NCBI GenBank assembly: GCA_019614645.1
Contig: JABWDB010000008.1
Location: forward strand, 8,556,001-8,620,000
Source of the DNA: Stratiolaelaps scimitus
Lineage: Eukaryota; Arthropoda; Arachnida; Mesostigmata; Laelapidae
Length of the DNA: 64,000 bases
Direction of reading: 5' to 3'
This document shows positions 9,666 to 21,699 of the stretch, piece by piece; within the stretch, counting starts at the first letter, position 1, and every line of letters begins with the position of its first letter. The position numbers and the translations under genes are program-made. The notes below the pieces were generated by a model. That model was not told the DNA's origin. It did no database searches and saw only the letters and a program-made list of their open reading frames with translations.

Positions 9666-12600
9666 CAGAATTAAAAGCGCATAACTAATGACAGCACGTG
9701 TAGATACTCGATATCGTAATTCTACATACTCGTACACTCATGGACACGCACACACGACGGACGTGATGCCATTACAATATCTGTCCAATAAATAATAGAC
9801 ATTGTCGTAGGATCTATGCAATAGGTACGGCGATACTAGCCAAAAATTGAGATCCTAGTTGGCCGCTGGAAGCCGCTTCCAAGTACCTAATTAGCGTTTT
9901 CCAATATACCCCTTTTAGTGACAATCCATCATTATTCACTTGCTATTTGTATCGATCTCCAAAGGGACCCCCCAGTAAACGACAACACGCTGTTCAATAC
10001 CTGTGCGTCATTTCGGTTGAACGCCAATCATATCATTCCTCATCGGCAGCGTCCTCTCTCACAATCGCAGGCTGTCAACGACAGCTCGCCTCCATGGCTC
10101 CAGTGACTCGGGCCGGCGCTAGGCTGATAGTAGCAGCCGCCTCCCTCGATTTAAGAGGTTCGTCTAATATGCCATGAATTACTTAGTCCCGTATGAAAAT
10201 AAATCGTCCTGTAATAACTGTTGACATTGTTGTGCAAATTCGGCATGATTTGTATGGACGTCGCTGGGATATATATATATATAGCCGCAGACTTGGTTGG
10301 CAGTGATATTTACGACAAGTGATATATATGATAATAACTGTAGCAAATTTGTTTTCGAACAGACTGCTCGATTGACCGAATTTGCCGCTATATGCTATTT
10401 TAGAGAACGGCTGCATCTTGGTAGTATATGTGATTAATAAACGAGGAGTTCAAGATAATGTCAGACAGCTTGACCTTAGCATGCTCCGTCAGATAATGAG
10501 TGAAATGAATTCGAGTCTCGTCGGCGCTTCGGCCACAAGGGTTCCACAACTAAATATGCCTTCCCACTTGCAAGGCGGTCATCGCCAGCACGCATGCACA
10601 AGAACTATTTCTAGCATACAGCTCGCGTAGGAGACCTTCACGGATGGAGCTCAGTACGCGTGTACGAGACTAGCGATGGGGAGATTCGGCGTGGCCTGCG
10701 CCGCTGTTACGCATGGCCAGATGAAAGTAGCCCACTCGTTCTCGTTGGCAAGCCAACTCCGACCATCAAGCCAAAGCCTCCTTGCAGCTGTTGTTTGAGT
10801 CTGCCGCTGCTCAGGCCCACACGCAAAGAGCAGCTCACGCTTGGACTGGACTTGCTTAGGATGCCACCTCGAAGCTATCCGTCGGATAGTCCAGGGGTTC
10901 CCAGCGGAAGGGGCCGTCGGAAAGGACAACTACCAGTGGCGTTCTCTCCCGGAAGGAAGGACTGTTCAGCAGTGTAACTCTGCCGCTTGTTCCCTGGCCC
11001 GCTCGTGCACTCACTCACACACGAGGATGACCAGCGCCACGAGCGACGAGACGGCGGAAGCAGCAGTACCCCCATGGCTTCCTCCACGGCACGCTCAGCA
11101 TGACCAACATGTCACACTGCTAATTACCTCAGGGGTGCCGTGTGGGGACTGCTTGGGGGAACAGCTGGCCGCGAGCCGACCCTTTTTCAGTTGTGTGACC
11201 TTAGATTCCTGCTGCTGATGCTGTGAGACCTTTGTAGGCCTTTGTGTCTTGTCACACGAACGTCACCGCAACGCCTGGCCTAGCTTGCCAAGTCGGCCAA
11301 GCTGGGCCATCTACAGATTTCTCGGGAGCTAGCTTGATGGGTGATCTCAGTACCATGTCACTGCTGGCGTTCTTATAGTGTGTCTTATGAGCCATACATG
11401 TTGTTGGAGATCCAAAAATAAATAGCGATACGATTGTTGCGAACACCATGCTCATATCGAAGAAAAGTTCTCACAAGGAGTTGTTTGCTTGGGAGCCGAC
11501 ATTATCGTGAATGAGGTGAACTTTCGAGCACCCGGATATATATCATATGTCGGTCGAGGCGAGTCTTATGCGTTTCACTTAAACGAAAATCATTCCAATG
11601 CACCACACACGTCGGAATGAACTACAATGAAAGAAGAGTCGTTGGTCTTCGAACACTTGTGGCGCAGAAGATCCGCATGTCTAAGTAAATTTTCCGGGCT
11701 GACTCATAGCTAACATTTAACGTCCACGGCACAATTGATTTCGGCAGTACCGTTTTCGATGGCTAGCCAATGATGTCCGTCCCGCAATAAATAAAAACAA
11801 CATGAGGCGAATTTACATTTTTAAAATTTTACAAAAAACCTTACGCGCAGGGAGGAATAGCAGGCGTTCGGCCGTTCCTTGCTAGATATATGTGAGGTGA
11901 TTTCTGATCATTTGTCGCTCGTACCACGAGCTGATATAGGTAGAAACGATTGCCAAGCCTTGATCATTGAATAGCCAACTGGCGAAGTAGAACACTAACT
12001 GGACCTTCGACACACCAAGTTCGATAAAAATGTATCTAGTCGAATCGACTCGGTAAGTCGATTACTTACCCCGCCTTCTTTTCGTGTATCGACATACAAT
12101 AAGCGAGTGCAGCGTTCCCCAATCAGCATTTAGAAGATCTACATGATGTTCGACGGGCGTTCGCAGCCAGACGTGGTCTGCCCAGTCTCCGTCTTTTGAT
12201 GTCTCTGGGGGGATTGCTTCTCTGGTGTTTTCCCCGTACAAGCCTCCCACTATCATAGATACCCCAATATCCGTGAGCGCTGACCTCATGGTATTATCAT
12301 TTCAGGCCGTTACCGTACACGGCAGTGCCACAGTGGTCGAACTTGCCCTCGCATTGGGCACAGTCATCTCCACCCAGGCCAGTGCTGCATCATTTACGTT
12401 GTTGTTGGCTCGGTACGCAATGTGTTTGCAGAAACACCTTACGTATATATATATATATATATATATATAATCTGTAGAACATTTATAGAGTTAGCGACTG
12501 CCAAGTCGACTTACAACTGCTACTGCTTCGGACTCTTCTTTACGTTCATCTGCTTTTTCCTCCCCTCTGTTTCTTCAGGTTCTTCCAGTCTTTTCCCCAT

Positions 12601-14025
12601 CGGTATATATCTGTTGGCGTCGAGAACGGCGTATCAGAGAGATCCACCACGAACGCCGTGAAGACCGACCGCCAGCGAGTCCTGGCCCGCGATCTGCGGC
12701 ACACAGGCACGGAGCAGATAGGCGGGTGCGGTGCGGGCAAGAGAGCGAAGGGTGTTGGTGGCGAATTAAGCCTTATCATCGACCACGCCGGTCGACCCCG
12801 CCAACGGCAAGCGGCTAAGGGAGATGTAACGGTGGGGGGAAAAGCGCCGCTACCTCAGCTTCGTCAAACCAGGAGGAACGGGGTTCGCCGCCCTCCGCTG
12901 AGATCCCCTCACCCAACCCACGATCATCCGCGAGTGGCGGGCATCTGTATCGTGCTGTCGCTGGGTCGGTTGCCGTTGGTTTCGCGAACGCACTAGAGCT
13001 CTGTGTGTCTCCGGGTGCTAGCGAAGGGATGAATTAAGCGGCGACGAGTTCGGCGGCTGAAAAGCTTCCCAGAGGTGGCCGCCGCTGCCAGCACACCGTT
13101 GCGGCGTCGCAAGGCTGGCCTGTTCTGCTCTCCCGTTGGGGTCGGCGAGTGCCGCGGGGGAGCTCCCTGGTGCCTTCTCCGCTCGGAGTCCTACCACAGA
13201 ACCGCCGCCAACGCCGCCCACCGGGCGTTATCGGACCGCCCGCTCGCCATGCTCGGAACGAAAGAATAGAATGAGCTGCTTAGCTCGCTACGGTGTGATG
13301 TTGTGGTGGTAGTTGGCACCACACCGCCCGCTGTTCTCTGGATCGCCGTGTAGTCAGTGTTCAGGACGATGCCAGCCGGGGCGTCGGGTTAGTGGGTCGC
13401 TCGGTCGCTGGAGAGCATGTTCAGTGTGCTCAAGTGGTTAGGCCCGGACGTCAGGATGTCAGGATCGCGCAGGTGGCGGCTTCAGCGGGTCGTGCATCGT
13501 TTTCGTGGATTTGCAGATGGCCTTTGTAGAAGGAGGGAATGGGACACTGCCGTGACGTGTGAGACGTGACATATGGTTGAGCTCGGTCAAGTCAGCGAGT
13601 AACAAACACCAAATAGAAGGATTGACAGATTCGGAAAAAAAGCCGGAAGGCAAAGAGACAGATGACCGGCCAGGCGATTAGAAAACTAAACCTCGCGCAC
13701 GGGTGGGAAAACAGAAAGAGAAACAGACACAGCAATGGCGGTTGGAAGCTTAGCAGCGAGGCGAGGGCACGAATACATGGAATGACATATTGGAGGAGAT
13801 CTAACTAGATCTAAAGGGTGGAGCCGTGCGCGACACAGCTTTCGCATTATAGATAGTGGCGTAGACGTGGCTCATGGTGAGCTATCAGAGTTGCCGTAAA
13901 CTGCCTGACCGGACGGGAAACTTGGATGGATGCAGGAGGAATATAGTGGCGAAGCGACACCACTAGCAAGAGGTGATACGGAAAAGAAGCAAACTTATTC
14001 TATCTATAGCGTGGTGTGAGAACGT
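8640..14025. other. Non-coding stretch with several simple repeats
   Basis: It contains an (AAT)n run at 9196-9228, (AT)n at 9629-9662 next to a CA-rich stretch, short TA runs at 10269-10283 and 12444-12469, and one SINE fragment listed separately. The 12.65-13.27 kb part is GC-rich and opens several overlapping frames on both strands, as expected from composition alone; none shows a domain. I see no gene. Confidence 0.55.
11681..11740 (-). repeat. 3' fragment of a tRNA-derived SINE
   Basis: On the minus strand it reads a CAATTgtgCCGTGGACGTTAA block, then TGTTAGCTATGAGTCAGCCC, then GGAAAATTTAC. The first half matches the copy at 50.45 kb (CAATTCCGTGGACGTTAAG), and the TCAGCCCGGAARATTTAC tail matches the copy at 42.5 kb. 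The tRNA-like head is missing, so this is the body and tail only. Confidence 0.6.
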
Positions 14026-14029
14026 CTAT

Positions 14030-14091
<62 letters not shown>
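14026..14091. repeat. (TA)n microsatellite, about 66 bp
   Basis: An almost pure alternating TA tract with one register slip (..tata|atat..) near 14040. Confidence 0.97.
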
Positions 14092-14093
<2 letters not shown>

Positions 14094-17000
14094 AACATAT
14101 GTGTGTGGCGAACAATACCTTCTAATCGTTTGAGCTGGACACATTAGAGCGCACCACATCACAAATTTTCGAAATTCTGGTGCATATTACCATGTCTATT
14201 GGGAATCCCAATCACGAATATATCATACGTTAATTATCTAATGTATTTTTCTTGACTAAATGCCCTTATGACCTTAAGTTCGCTTAGCCAATGCCAAATG
14301 ACAAACATTGGCCAGGCTCACTCGAACGACAGTAAGAAGACGTCTTCAATCTTTGCAATCGTAATGAAGAACTCGAATGTTATATATCGTATCGTCATTA
14401 TTGCATTTCATTGCTACCCCATCGGATATCATTGCACCCCTCGCATTATGCTACCGTAACTCGTATGGCCGGCAACGTCACCAGAAACGTATGCTGGGTC
14501 ACTTTTTAGGAGCCCTCACGACACTCCCTATATAATCACATTGTTTCCCAGTATATACATTATTTTTTTATTTCCGCCACCGTCATCGATACCCTTTTCG
14601 GCTAGTGCTCTTTAGTCACCAACTAAAAAAACGCACGAAACCGCTAAAACACGGCGACTGGGGCTGACGACAGCTGCCGCAGGGAGTGCAGCCCCTCGTA
14701 CTTGTTCCGCTCTCGTCGTCCTTGTCGTGCCGCATGCCCGGTCGCTCACTCAATTCCGAATCGGCTGAATCCGTGATTCAACAAGAAGGCGCCGTACGAA
14801 GGTGGCCGTGCCATACACGCGCAGGCACTTCCATAACCATGCAGGGGCGTGCGGCGCAAACTCAACTCAAACAGACGAAAACACAGACCGTCACTCCGTA
14901 CCGCGTCACAGCTATGGCAGCCGATGCATTTCCAATGCGCGGAGCTGTTTCCGAACCGCGCTACTCATGCGTTCGCTGTTCACCCCCCAGCGTCGCAGTT
15001 GCTGCCAACGCTGGCTGACTCGGGGGTAGCTGGGGCCGGGAGGCTTGGCGAGGAGAGTTAGCACTCCTGTATCTACAATTCGTCGCTAGGTCGTGTTGTT
15101 TCGTTGTCCTCTTCGTCGTTTTTCCTTGCCGTTCGTTTTACCCTTCTACCTTTAGGTGTGTTGCTTCATACCCGCGTTGTTGTAGATGTACCATAGCGGT
15201 TTCTCTAGCTTACTTTCTCCGTCTTTCCCCTCTCTGTCTCGCTCATTCGTTCTACGCTCCTGGGCGAACCTCAGATGCTTTGCCGTCAGCGTGGCCGGCG
15301 GACTGCTACAGCCACTGGCGGCAAGCTGGCTGCATCATCTCCACTAGCGTCCGCCCACTCGAACTGTCTCACTGTTACGCTGGCGCTGCACCTTCTTCTG
15401 CAATCTGCTCTGCGAATGAATTCTGGCTCTGGCCCAGTTTCCACATCATCTCGTTGTTCCGGCTGCGATCCCCACAACTCCCTCTCGGCTGGCCGCTAGC
15501 TGCGCTTGACGCAGCTACCATCATACAAGGTGGGTGTGAATGTGTGTCATCTGAGAGATACATTGCCTACGTTATGTGTAGGGCCACCGCGAGGAGAAGA
15601 CGAGCTTCAAGAAGCATGGGTGAAAGGGCAGGTGCCCGTTCCTATCTAGCTTTTCCCCGAGGGAAAGGTACAGGTTTTCCGAATTCCCATGAGGAACCTG
15701 CTCGCGTCCCGTTCGCGCGTCAGCCTTAGCCGCCAACCCATTAAGCCAGCTAGGCCAAGAGAGGAAAGCAAGGCCAATGATGAAAACCAAGATCGCCTAA
15801 CGTAGAAAGCGAGTGGGCGACACTGGGCGGTTGACGGAGCACTCGGCATCCCACGCAAAACAAAGGCAGAGAGGTACGTTGGTTTTTGCCCCGCGAATGT
15901 GATGATGGTTCTGATGACGTCGCGGAAAGGCCGGCGCTACGGCAGACGGTGGCGGAGGCGGCGACGACGATGAAAATGAAGATGATGACGGCGATGATGG
16001 AGATCGACAACCATCCGGAAAGACCCCCCGTCTCCTCCCGTGTATGCACGTCGAGCATTGGTGAGTGCAGCCACGGACAGTATCGCTTTGAAGGCCGCCA
16101 CATTAAACAGCAAAAGAGAGACAGAGGAAGAGGCACGAGCCTCTGGGTGTACTATCTGGTGGTGGTAATATGGTACGTATGTGGTGAGGACGGAATTCCA
16201 CTGAATATGTGTTTTTGTATGGTGGGAAGGAAAAATCGCACAGTCCGTGTGGGGGTGAAATCTTTATGTGGATAAACTTTATTGTTAGGAGCAAAACCTA
16301 AGGCAGAAATATGATTTGACGGAAGTATCACTGAGAGCAGGTCAGGGACACAAGGCAAAACGTACAAAGGGTGCTTCCAGCAGTTCAGCTATGGTAAGCT
16401 AGGGCGCGTAAAATCGGCGAGGTTCAGCCCCAGTGAGTCAGTGGGGGGGTGCACAAAGAAGACGACGAAGTGGCAAACACGCACATGAGTTTACGCAACA
16501 CAAACGGAGATGGATATCGAAACAAATCTAACGGCAAGACGTCAGTGCACAACGATGAAATGTGGAATAGGAGCAGAGTTTATGTTGAGCAGGTTTCCTT
16601 TGTGGTCCTCAAAAACAGTGGGGACTAAGTCACACACAGAGAATGAAGAGAGACACAGAGAGGAAGGGAGGGAGAGAGAGGATTTGTGCAATGCGGGGTG
16701 TGTTCTTTACGATATCACGTTGTACGAGTTACGTAATGTCATCACGTGTAGCAAAAGCGAGTCGACTTCCGTTAGACAAAGGTGGCTGGAGACCTTTGCG
16801 TTTGATCCAATTTTTCCCCTTTCCTAAAGTGTGCGATACTACACCAGGGACGGTGTTACCGCGGTTCCACCTCAAGCTCGACAAAATAACATACGCATCT
16901 CAAATACCGGGAGTGTTTCCACTTGAAAACGCCGGCCGCCCGGCTGTTCGAGCTGCGTTTATCCGTAATGTAACTATCATTCCCGACGACTGTCACGACT

Positions 17001-18484
17001 CACTTGGGAGAGATACAACACGAAATACTACATCATGTTATTTACATCCACGCCATTGGATAACCTCATCGAAACATTCTGAATTCGAGATAGGCTCGTG
17101 TACGGCAGCTTGTACAGGAAAATAACAACTAACTCGTCACGGGAAAGGACTTCAACAGGAGATCTTGCTGTTGAGAGGTGTCCGGTCGTTACAAAAACGA
17201 AATCTATACGTGTCTGTCTGAGTCGTCCGCTGGGCGGACAAAACGATGGCGCCGAACGTCTCAATACAGATCAATTCTTGGTGGCCTTCAACGCGAAGGA
17301 GCACACCGTCACGCCATCGTTGTTGTCAGTGTCGCGGACGCTGAGAGCGAATGCGCGCCTGACGATAGTGGCAACTCTCTCGCCCGCTCTCGTTCTGGCT
17401 TCGCTCCCGCCCGAGTCACACTGGCATGGCTCTAACGTGAAATCGGCATAAAACACCCTTTAAAGAAGCGGAACGATCCGGTGAGACGCATAAGAATGCA
17501 CAACGAAATCCTTGCTTTCGTGGGTAGATTTTCCTCGGCGTCGATTTCCGCGAACGCTAACACGCTCATTTCTGCGGGTCTCAGATTGAGGAACGCGCCT
17601 CGAACGCTCTACAACAGTACAGACGGGGGTGGGCTGTTTGTTTTTTCTATTTTTTACTACGTCTTTTAGTACCAGTCCAAAGGGAAATGCTGCCTGTGGC
17701 ACACGGGCGGAATGCCGGATACGATTTTCGTCTGTACTCGTTGTCACAATTTGGCAGGCAGATCCCGTGATCCTCACGACACTCTGGCCGCTAGTCTCAA
17801 ATTTGTATGCAGTTGCGAGATGTTCGTAGACGTTCGTTTCTCGAGAGAAAGCATCCCCAGCCACAGCATGTTTTGGGGGTCGCAGACCCTCGAGTCGCGT
17901 TACGGATCGTCAGCAGACCTACATAAAGAGAGAGAGAGCGTGAGAGAGAGAGAGAGCCGTAACTGCGGTGTAACAGTTCGCTACACTGCTGGTAAATCCT
18001 GCTCGCAGGTATCAGGCGACCCACCGCATCATCCGCGCTTCAAGCGAAGGCGCTGCTGTGACTTCTCATTTGTATAATACATCATCATATACACGAACGC
18101 GCAGGCATGACAGATGGGGGGGGGGCGGCGGCGTGATATGTAGATACACAATAATACTAATAATAAATATGTAGTAATTCATTATTATGACACCCACGCT
18201 ACGCCGTCCTGTCGATCGAAAGCTATAGAGATCAGAGGAATGTTTTAGGTTTGGTGTTCTTCTTGTACGATCACGCAACCATCACAAAAATAGCGCAGAT
18301 CCACAGCATGTAGAACGGGCTGCACTTTGTGAGATTGTGGGCCAACGAACACAAACATACGTACGCGAGCGTGAGCTTATATCAAAGTCTGTAACGGGTG
18401 CGACTGATTGACGATGGGAGCGGGTGTGCAAAACAATACAAAGTTTATCGGCTTATTAACGATAGACTGCAGTTCGTGTGCAAC
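14092..18484. other. Non-coding stretch, nothing recognised
   Basis: Frames of up to about 160 codons occur on both strands (for example around 15.3-15.7 and 16.6-17.1 kb), but they overlap one another and are rich in Arg, Ser, Pro and Cys. Short GA-rich tracts lie near 16.64-16.68 and 17.93-17.96 kb, and a ten-G run near 18.12 kb. Confidence 0.5.
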
Positions 18485-18600
18485 GCTTTCGTACTCGATA
18501 GAGATTTGTCACTAGGTCGCGGGACTCGAACCTGCAGCCTCCAGCTTTTTGTCAACCGGAGACCTAGCCGTCCAAGCAATCTCATACATTACGCTGCCCA
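18485..18600 (-). repeat. tRNA-like element (SINE head or tRNA pseudogene)
   Basis: The minus strand has an A-box-like TGGACGGCTAGG, then a hairpin (CTCCGGTT pairing AGCTGGAG with a 7-nt loop), then a good B box GCAGGTTCGAGTCCCGC. A normal acceptor stem does not form with the bases before the A box. Instead CTAGGTC and GACCTAG (18561-18567 and 18512-18518 on the + strand) pair around the two arms, giving a cloverleaf without a D arm. It is not a convincing functional nuclear tRNA; a pol III-derived SINE head or a tRNA relic is more likely. It shares no body with the 11.7/42.5/50.4-kb family. Confidence 0.4.
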
Positions 18601-18699
18601 CATCGTCTGCCAGCAAAACATCACTAAGAACAGTACCGACAACAGCAGTATCGCTGTTACACAATCGCTTGAGTCAACAGACGGAATGATACGATCGAT

Positions 18700-20003
18700 A
18701 TAAGCTGTGACTTGTTGCCGTGGACGCTATCCGTGTCGCTGTTGTTGCGGACAAGTTGCTAATGCTTTAATGTAAAACACTCCAATCGGTGCATGCACCC
18801 AACCACGCCTCCATGGACAGCCGCGAGCCGAGGCTGTTGTCGAGAAGCAACCGCATGCGCTGAAATGTCACGCAATTATCTCATCGCCACAATCACCAGA
18901 CCGCTGCTGCTGCTGCTGTGGCATATCAGGACAGTGGAGATGCCTGTGCCCCTGTCGCTGCTAGATGTAGAATATCACCGACGGACACAGCCGCCGTGGA
19001 GAGGGAAAACATAAAATATTCCATATGCAAAATATGCTCATATGCCCTCGTCGTACAGAATCGCCGCGGATGATGGAGCAAGCCCGCGGACGATACACCG
19101 GTAATGTTGACGAAACGCCGCCGACAACTTTTCCCAGGAGAAAGCGGAACACAACGTTGTTATTGGTTGGACGGTTATTCGACTGCTTGCTTGCTTCGAG
19201 TAGCTTGGTCGTCGACCAGTGATCTCGTACCAGTGCCTCGGGTGGCGGGGCTGGCGAGGCAAGCGTGTAACTCGCTAACTCGGACTGACAGAACAATACA
19301 TTCGAGGTGTCTACTGCCGAAGGCGATGTTGGCCGCTTCGTCGTTCATTCAATGATTCATCTGGTGATTCAGAGTGATATTAAATAGCAGAGCGAAGCGG
19401 GGCGGGGCCATCAACGCCGGCCGACAACGGGAAGGAAATCGGAGTCGCTCGAAAAACTCTTGAAAGTTTTTAGAAAGTTATTTATTTTTTTATTATTTTT
19501 TTCTTTTAATACAAAGTGTGTCACTTTAATAACTTAAATGTAACCTAACTGCCACTTTATATACAAAGTAGAATACATACATAAATGCAAAAAGTTAGTT
19601 ATCTCATGGGAGACTAGCCAAAGTTTGACTGTTTCGAAGGCAGCGTTGCGAGAGACTCTCTCTCTCCCCTCCGCTCTCTGTAAATACATCTCTGGACAGC
19701 TGTGTATATTGCGAACCGCATATAGAGTCGAGAGAAAAAGAGGTTACAAAAAGTGATCTCAGCGGTCGTCAAACTTTCGGTGAAGTCTTAAAACGCGGAT
19801 GGGATTTTAAGCGAAGTTTACCATTTGCCTAAGACAACCTTCTTGGGAACTTGTTCATTTATTATTATTTTTGTTCTGAAAACATACACGTTACTACTGA
19901 CATGTATCATCTACAGGGAACGAAACACAGCACGCTGAAGGTAAACTTCGAAACTGCCGACACGGAGCTGGGTAACTCCATCTGAACATCCTGTTATAGC
20001 AGT

Positions 20004-20036
<33 letters not shown>

Positions 20037-21380
20037 ATAATCAAGGGTAGACAACAATATATATATATATATATATATGTAAACATCCGTCGTTCCATAC
20101 TGCAGATTCCATGAGTACTACAATATAATTATTGCCACTATTACGTCGGAAACTTCAACCAGGGTCGTTGCATGAACCACTGTCACCGAAGGTACCTTCG
20201 GCTCGACAACAATTCCGTACAAAACCACACAGAGACATAGTTGTACATAGTTAACATTTGTTAGTGCACGATGGCTCTCTGCGGTTCATTCCTCGAAGAG
20301 TCAATCGGGGACAGCGGACGATTCAGTCGAACGCACAGCGCGGAATCAGCATCCGCCTGGTCTACCCGATGAAAGTGAGACGGGTCACAACTAGTCGAGT
20401 GGTAGGTAATCCCCAAGTCGCAATATTTTACAAAGTTTTCGAATCGGCTACCGATATGCCGGCCAACTTGATAATTGTGCTTAATAATGAACTTTTGCGA
20501 CTGCCATCGTTATTTGCTGCACGGAGCCAATAACGAGTTTGATTGTGAACAGATGCTGGTATTTATTATCGTACATATGTATTATTATTATTATTGTTAT
20601 TACTATTATTATAATTATATATTGCATATGAGTGATTATAAGTTCACTTTGGGCACTGCTTCGAAGCCTCGGCTGCTATTGAGCTGCAGCAAAGGCAGTG
20701 CCCGAACGGTAGCTAATCATATCTACGTACTAAACGAACGAGTATAGACATCGATACGGAGACAGACTCGAACAGGGAGACAGCTCTAATTGACGGCACG
20801 TATCGTTCGCTGCACGGGTTTATTGTCTCTGATGTCGTATAGCGCAAAATAATGAATCGAGAACGCATTCGCAATCAGAATTCAGCGCGCGTCGTATCGC
20901 GTCACGCTAATTAAGCCGAGTCGAAATCATCGCAGAGGCAAGAACCGATCGTCCTTGTCCATCACCGCTGCTGTGCTCGCCACGGCGGTCGCTTCAATGT
21001 TAAAATGCCGCAGAAGAACTGGAGTTCGAGACAAGATGCAAGGCCACTTCCATTTCAGCCAATTCGCTGGCCGAACAACCCTATCAGCGAATCGAAGACA
21101 GCAACGATCTTCCTCTTGTATCGGTGCTTGAGGGTTGGGTTCAGCGCCCGTTGATTGTGTGCTAAGTGAACAATACACGATGGAGTGGCTTTAATACGAG
21201 GAGGGTACTATGTACTAACAATAATGGACAATGGCACATCATGTACACTTCAAAGAATCTAAGTCTCTTCGTCCTCACAAAAAAAGAAGTCCCTTGTTTA
21301 AAGTCTAGGGAGGAGGTAGACTCTTAGTAGAGGATTGGTTTTTAGCAGGAGAAGCGTTTTGTCAGCATTCAGGTCAACCC
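18700..21380. other. Non-coding stretch with TA and ATT repeats
   Basis: (TA)n runs lie at 20004-20030 and 20057-20078, with an (ATT)n run at 20577-20612. A 16-bp perfect palindrome lies at 20186-20201. AT-rich sequence at 19.47-19.60 kb has no coding potential. No gene was recognised. Confidence 0.55.
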
Positions 21381-21386
21381 TGCAGT

Positions 21387-21481
21387 GGATCGGCCCATTT
21401 TTATGGGGAGTGGAATATGTTTGGTGGTGTCCGTGCTTTTGGAGACAATTTCCTTCTCCTAAAAAAGGCTCTTGTTTAAAG
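21387..21481 (-). repeat. Diverged copy of the segment at 58202-58299
   Basis: By eye the two segments align over about 95 bp at roughly 70% identity in the same orientation, sharing GG(T/C)GGTGTCC, GGCCCA, TGGAAT and the A-run. On the minus strand both begin with a pyrimidine run and AG (CCTTTTTTAG here), followed by a Glu codon and a segment with the shared DTT..IP pattern. Here the frame ends in TGA after about 29 codons. It could be a duplicated exon that decayed, or a piece of an unrecognised dispersed repeat. Confidence 0.45.
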
Positions 21482-21699
21482 AAAAATGATAGATGCTCAC
21501 CAATGCGTGTGTGTATGTTAGCTAAGTTGGGCTGGGTGTACCTTCGCGATTGGCAGTATATGGAAGATGGGGGTGTTGGCCTTATGTTGCGGCGCACACG
21601 TTCTGCTCGAAGACCTCTGACAGACATAACTCGTTGGCCACTTTGTCATCATGCTTCGCCTCAGCGTGATAATGTTAGCTGGTTAAACACGTAGAGCGA

